NCBI GenBank assembly: GCA_036388295.1
Contig: DASVSC010000034.1
Coordinates: 1 to 14,594 of the forward strand
Reading direction: 5' to 3'
DNA: 14,594 nt
Origin: RYN-431 sp036388295
GTDB taxonomy: Bacteria; Planctomycetota; Phycisphaerae; Tepidisphaerales; Tepidisphaeraceae
Below, one piece after another: positions 13,623 to 14,594 of the stretch. Within the stretch, counting starts at the first letter, position 1; each line of letters opens with the position of its first letter. Below the pieces are notes generated by a model. It saw only the letters and a list, made by a program, of their open reading frames with translations, was not told the origin of the DNA and searched no databases. The position numbers and the translations under genes were made by a program.

Positions 13623-14594
13623 TTACTCGCGGGGTCTTTTCTGTTGATCCACGCCGTCGTCGCGTTTCTTCTTCTCCCGGAACGCCCTTACCGCCTCCGG
13701 CGATGAGGCGTGCGCGACGCCGCCCTGGGCGACGATAAACCGGCCGTCTTTGTGGTCGATGACGTCGGTCACGATGCCGGTGAAAACGATCTCCTGCGTC
13801 GGCAGCTCCGTGCGGATCGGGTAGAGCACCAGGTACGCCTTCTCACCGACCCGCATCACCCACCGCGTGCGGTCGCCGTGCATTTCCCGAACGGCCCTGG
13901 GATGCCAGCCGGCCAGCGTAACGCCGGGCTTGATCCACTTGCTCTTGAGCTGCTTATCTGTGGCGTCGGACACGTAATGGCGCGTCAGCGCGTCGTTCGA
14001 CAAGGCGTACGCGATGTCATCGAACAGGGCCGTCTGGAGCGTTTCGTTCTTCTGCGTCTCGGCTTCCAGCCCCGCGACCGCCCGCGCCAGGTTTTCCGCC
14101 AATCGCAGCTGGGCTTCCATAGGGGACGCGGTGTAGCCGTTCTCGCAAATCCGGCAATCCCGCTCGATGGTGCGGTACACGATCCGGCGGTCGACGCCCC
14201 TGCCCTCGAAGCCGTCGTTCACGCGGTCGAGCACGAAGCCGCTGCCGTCACAGGCGGTGCAGCCCCGTAGCACGGCGTCCTTGAACGCCCGCGCCATCGT
14301 GGCGACGGGTTTGCTGACGGTCGTTTTTTCGGGCTTGAACACGCTGATCGTCAGCGGCGGCACGGTGATGCCGCCGTCCGGAGCGGACGGCGCTTCGCTG
14401 ATGCTCGTTTTCGGCGGCGCCTTGAACGACGCGAACCCGACCGGCTTGGCCGGCACGTCTTTTAACAAGCGGTTGACGCACGTGCTGGTGACGGAAAAGT
14501 AGAGGTTCCGCCCGTCCAGGGCCACGAAGGTGTTGACGCCGACGACCGTGCCGTTGTCGGTCAGCATCGGGCCGCCGGAGTTGCCGGGGTTGAC
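13623..14594 (-). CDS. Trypsin-like (DegP/S1C-type) serine protease with CxxC zinc-ribbon, N-terminus missing
   Basis: The gene runs off the right edge; 323 residues of its C-terminal part are visible. The first residues, VNPGNSGGPM, hold the catalytic Ser (codon 14577-14579) of a chymotrypsin-fold, HtrA/DegP-like protease, followed by VVGVNT. The His and Asp of the triad must lie beyond the window. After a Pro-rich linker comes CTACDGSG, then about 31 residues later CRICENGY, a DnaJ-like CxxC pair that should bind one zinc. A helical region rich in Ala, Leu and Glu (about residues 155-190) and a small beta-rich segment (VGEKAYLVLYPI; GIVTDVIDHKDGRFIVAQ) follow, with a basic tail. No PDZ domain is visible. 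A methionine at 14567 opens a shorter frame but falls just after the active-site motif, so it is not the start. Protease plus zinc-ribbon suggests substrate or partner binding; the target is unknown. Confidence 0.85.
   Translation of the reverse strand, partial: VNPGNSGGPMLTDNGTVVGVNTFVALDGRNLYFSVTSTCVNRLLKDVPAKPVGFASFKAPPKTSISEAPSAPDGGITVPPLTISVFKPEKTTVSKPVATMARAFKDAVLRGCTACDGSGFVLDRVNDGFEGRGVDRRIVYRTIERDCRICENGYTASPMEAQLRLAENLARAVAGLEAETQKNETLQTALFDDIAYALSNDALTRHYVSDATDKQLKSKWIKPGVTLAGWHPRAVREMHGDRTRWVMRVGEKAYLVLYPIRTELPTQEIVFTGIVTDVIDHKDGRFIVAQGGVAHASSPEAVRAFREKKKRDDGVDQQKRPRE

Overview
The window is GC-rich DNA (roughly 60-70% in most genes) from a free-living bacterium. It is most likely a planctomycete, perhaps of the Phycisphaerae. 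This rests on an exported protein that begins with a planctomycete-style VEPLEDRR N-terminus, long genes with strong GC3 bias, many palindromic intergenic repeats, a four-helix-bundle (23S rRNA intervening-sequence family) gene between unrelated genes, and a DUF748-like membrane protein. The taxonomy is an inference. I see no rRNA, tRNA, CRISPR array, transposase or phage gene.

Positions 17-5050 (+) form a signal-transduction cluster. It contains a response regulator with an N-terminal helix-turn-helix and a C-terminal receiver, a soluble HDOD + GAF-like + histidine kinase protein, a second response regulator with a GAF-like output region, and a PilZ-domain protein. The cluster is interrupted after the first gene by a small four-helix-bundle gene flanked by perfect 19-bp inverted repeats, which looks like an inserted IVS-type cassette. 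No diguanylate cyclase lies in the window, so a cyclic-di-GMP input to the PilZ protein is inferred only.

Positions 5264-8923 (-) are a metabolic block. A CstA-family carbon-starvation/pyruvate-type transporter is followed, with an ATGA overlap, by a small DUF971 protein, then by a repeat and a transaldolase. The CstA protein carries an extra stretch of about 93 residues encoded by lower-GC DNA. The 343-bp gap 8924-9266 between divergent genes contains no gene; it holds two palindromic repeat types, one nested in the other. A PhoB/OmpR-type response regulator without a partner kinase follows (9267-10022, +).

Positions 10154-14594 encode mainly envelope-associated proteins: an exported SGNH/GDSL hydrolase (-), a DUF748/AsmA-like single-span membrane protein (+), a predicted lipoprotein with a group-1 truncated-globin domain (+), and, cut by the right edge, a trypsin/DegP-like serine protease with a C-terminal CxxC zinc-ribbon (-). 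Three intergenic repeat families (called A, B and C below) sit mainly between convergent genes or at gene ends. Three genes have a -10-like hexamer only 5-6 nt before their start codon and no Shine-Dalgarno, suggesting leaderless mRNAs.

The strongest leads are the IR-flanked four-helix-bundle cassette, the membrane-anchored globin lacking the usual distal Tyr, the CstA insertion, the leaderless-promoter pattern and the nested repeats. I did not find a clearly new multi-gene defence or biosynthetic system.
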